This document shows, piece by piece, positions 5,353-6,258 of a DNA stretch of 6,258 nucleotides. Every line of letters begins with the position of its first letter. Positions within the stretch are counted from its first letter, which is position 1. This stretch comes from CAZAGD01 sp049699975 (GTDB lineage Bacteria > Desulfobacterota > SM23-61): assembly GCA_049699975.1 (NCBI GenBank), contig JBNAWB010000203.1:1-6258 (forward strand), read 5' to 3'. The notes under the pieces are model-generated. The model saw nothing but the letters and a program-made list of their open reading frames with translations. It was not told the DNA's origin and searched no databases. Both the position numbers and the translations under genes were made by a program.

Positions 5353-6099
5353 TTAATAAACTGATCGGCCGCCGCTTATGTCGTAGCACTGCCCCGTAAC
5401 GAATGATGCTTCGTCAGAAACTAAAAATTTTACCACCGCCGCCACTTCCTCGGGCTTCCCTAATCTGCCCATGGGAATTTTGGAAGTAAGCAAAGCCCTC
5501 TGTTCGGGAGTCATGCTTTGCGTCATTTCCGTCTCTAATAATGCAGGCGAGACGGCATTTACCCGGATATGGCTGGTGGCCAGTTCTTTGCCCAGCGTTT
5601 TAGTTAAAGTAATTATAGCCCCTTTGGAAGCTGAATAGGGAGCCATATTAGCATTTCCTTCTTTGCCAGCCACCGAAGCGATATTTACTATGCTCCCCTT
5701 CCCCTGTTTTTTCATGATGGGAATTACTGCTCGGCAGCAAAGAAAAGTTCCTTTTAAATTGACCGCTATAACTTGATCCCATAATTCTTCGGGATACTCT
5801 TCCACCGGGAAATATGGGCCAAGGATGCCCGCATTGTTGACCAAAATATCAATACGCCCAAATTTTTCCAGAACTTGCGCGACCATCTGCGATACTTCAT
5901 TAGCCCTACTAACGTCCACTTGAATGGCCATGGCCTCTCTGCCCATTTTTTGCAAAAGGGAAGCTTTCTCTTGAGCCCTCTCCCAGTTTATATCGGCTAT
6001 GACCAGAGAAGCTCCATCATCAGCCAAACGCTTAGCAATAGCCCAACCCAGTCCTTGCCCAGCTCCTGTAACAATTGCTACTTTTTTTGCCAAGTCCAT
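5353..6099 (-). CDS. Short-chain dehydrogenase/reductase, FabG-like
   Basis: A 248-aa classical SDR: a cytoplasmic NAD(P)-dependent oxidoreductase acting on a hydroxyl or carbonyl group. The ATG at 6099 is chosen because AGGAGAG lies 6 nt upstream; the in-frame TTG at 6138 falls at or before the predicted transcription start. Motifs are TGAGQGLG (11-18, nucleotide binding), D36 at the end of strand beta2 (favours NAD over NADP), NNAG (88-91), N114, S142, and Y155-SAS-K159, giving the complete N-S-Y-K tetrad. PALLETEM and GRLGKPEEVA, with the ending FVTGQCYDISGG, are typical of FabG-type and glucose/alcohol-dehydrogenase-like SDRs. No fatty-acid synthesis genes are adjacent, so I do not call it fabG; the substrate is unknown. 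It is probably a single-gene unit or the first gene of a loose minus-strand group with the LUD gene. Confidence 0.93.
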   Translation of the reverse strand: MDLAKKVAIVTGAGQGLGWAIAKRLADDGASLVIADINWERAQEKASLLQKMGREAMAIQVDVSRANEVSQMVAQVLEKFGRIDILVNNAGILGPYFPVEEYPEELWDQVIAVNLKGTFLCCRAVIPIMKKQGKGSIVNIASVAGKEGNANMAPYSASKGAIITLTKTLGKELATSHIRVNAVSPALLETEMTQSMTPEQRALLTSKIPMGRLGKPEEVAAVVKFLVSDEASFVTGQCYDISGGRSVY

Positions 6100-6143
6100 T
6101 TTTTTCTCTCCTAAAAATTTTTGGCTAATTTTTATCAATAAGA

Positions 6144-6173
6144 ATTATACCTACTCTTCGACCCTAAATTCAA
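6144..6173 (-). promoter_or_regulatory. Promoter of the SDR gene
   Basis: On the minus strand TTGAAT (6168-6173) and a perfect TATAAT (6144-6149) are separated by 18 bp. Transcription would start near 6137, giving a leader of about 38 nt that carries the AGGAGAG ribosome site. Upstream, TAATCC (6184-6189) and GGATTA (6214-6219) form a spaced inverted repeat that might be a regulator site, though 6-bp arms are weak evidence. Confidence 0.65.
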
Positions 6174-6245
6174 TCAAAGAATGTAATCCATCGTAATGCC
6201 TCGCTGAAGGGTGGGATTATTAGAGGAATTTTTATTTTTGTAAGT

Positions 6246-6258
6246 GCCCGAGGCAGGC
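6246..6258. repeat. Half of a second GAGGCAGGC palindrome, cut by the window edge
   Basis: GCCCGAGGCAGGC at the last 13 bases matches 4464-4476 (GCCAGAGGCAGGC) at 12 of 13 positions, which there is the left half of a perfect palindrome. If this is the same family, the next bases outside the window should be the complementary half with a matching change. Confidence 0.45.

Noticed and set aside
6100..6138. TTG start adding 13 residues to the SDR
   Set aside because: It lies at the predicted transcription start and has no ribosome site; ATG 6099 has AGGAGAG at a good distance and gives a normal SDR N-terminus.
6174..6257. C-terminal end of another minus-strand gene entering from the right edge (frame ending ...RGITMDYIL, stop 6174-6176)
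   Set aside because: Only 27 codons, it includes the palindromic edge repeat, and it overlaps the promoter area. It could be real but cannot be supported here.

Overview
The window looks like bacterial chromosome of moderate, AT-leaning composition. It has Shine-Dalgarno sites, sigma70-type promoter hexamers, a tRNA with an encoded CCA end, and a bacterial/eukaryotic-type glutaminyl-tRNA synthetase. The combination of GlnRS, a LUD-domain protein with a Cys cluster (a type I associate with anaerobes) and several classes of dispersed palindromic repeat suggests an anaerobic or uncultivated lineage. I cannot name the phylum from this sequence.

Left part (58-1665): a 1,608-bp IS4-like insertion sequence bounded by perfect 20-bp terminal inverted repeats. 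It carries a small accessory gene (DUF6788-like) overlapping the transposase gene by ATGA. The transposase (catalytic D96, D161, E264 and the Y-R-E-K signature) is broken by a perfect 14-bp tandem duplication. Removing one copy restores a continuous 378-aa protein. The copy is therefore probably recent but unable to make its own full-length transposase. It lies 15 bp upstream of the -35 box of a tRNA gene.

Middle (1681-2646): a near-consensus promoter and a tRNA-Gln(CUG), followed by about 850 bp with no intact gene. That stretch is a patchwork of palindromic repeats: a CCCTCACC/GGGGAGAGG double hairpin, a 27-bp imperfect inverted pair about 310 bp apart, and a 103-bp GTCAT-type palindrome. 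A minus-strand frame with two in-frame stops may be the relic of a gene.

Right part (2647-6258, all minus strand; transcription runs from high to low coordinates): an SDR oxidoreductase with its own promoter, then a LUD-domain protein, then GlnRS. The genes are separated by 145-230-bp gaps holding strong inverted repeats, so they are probably not one tight operon. GlnRS and the tRNA it would charge lie within 3 kb of each other, and the tRNA carries the expected GlnRS identity elements. The SDR and LUD proteins are probably soluble redox or metabolic proteins of unknown substrate.

I did not find a convincing new multi-gene system. The most informative signals are the duplication-killed transposase and the layered palindromic repeats.
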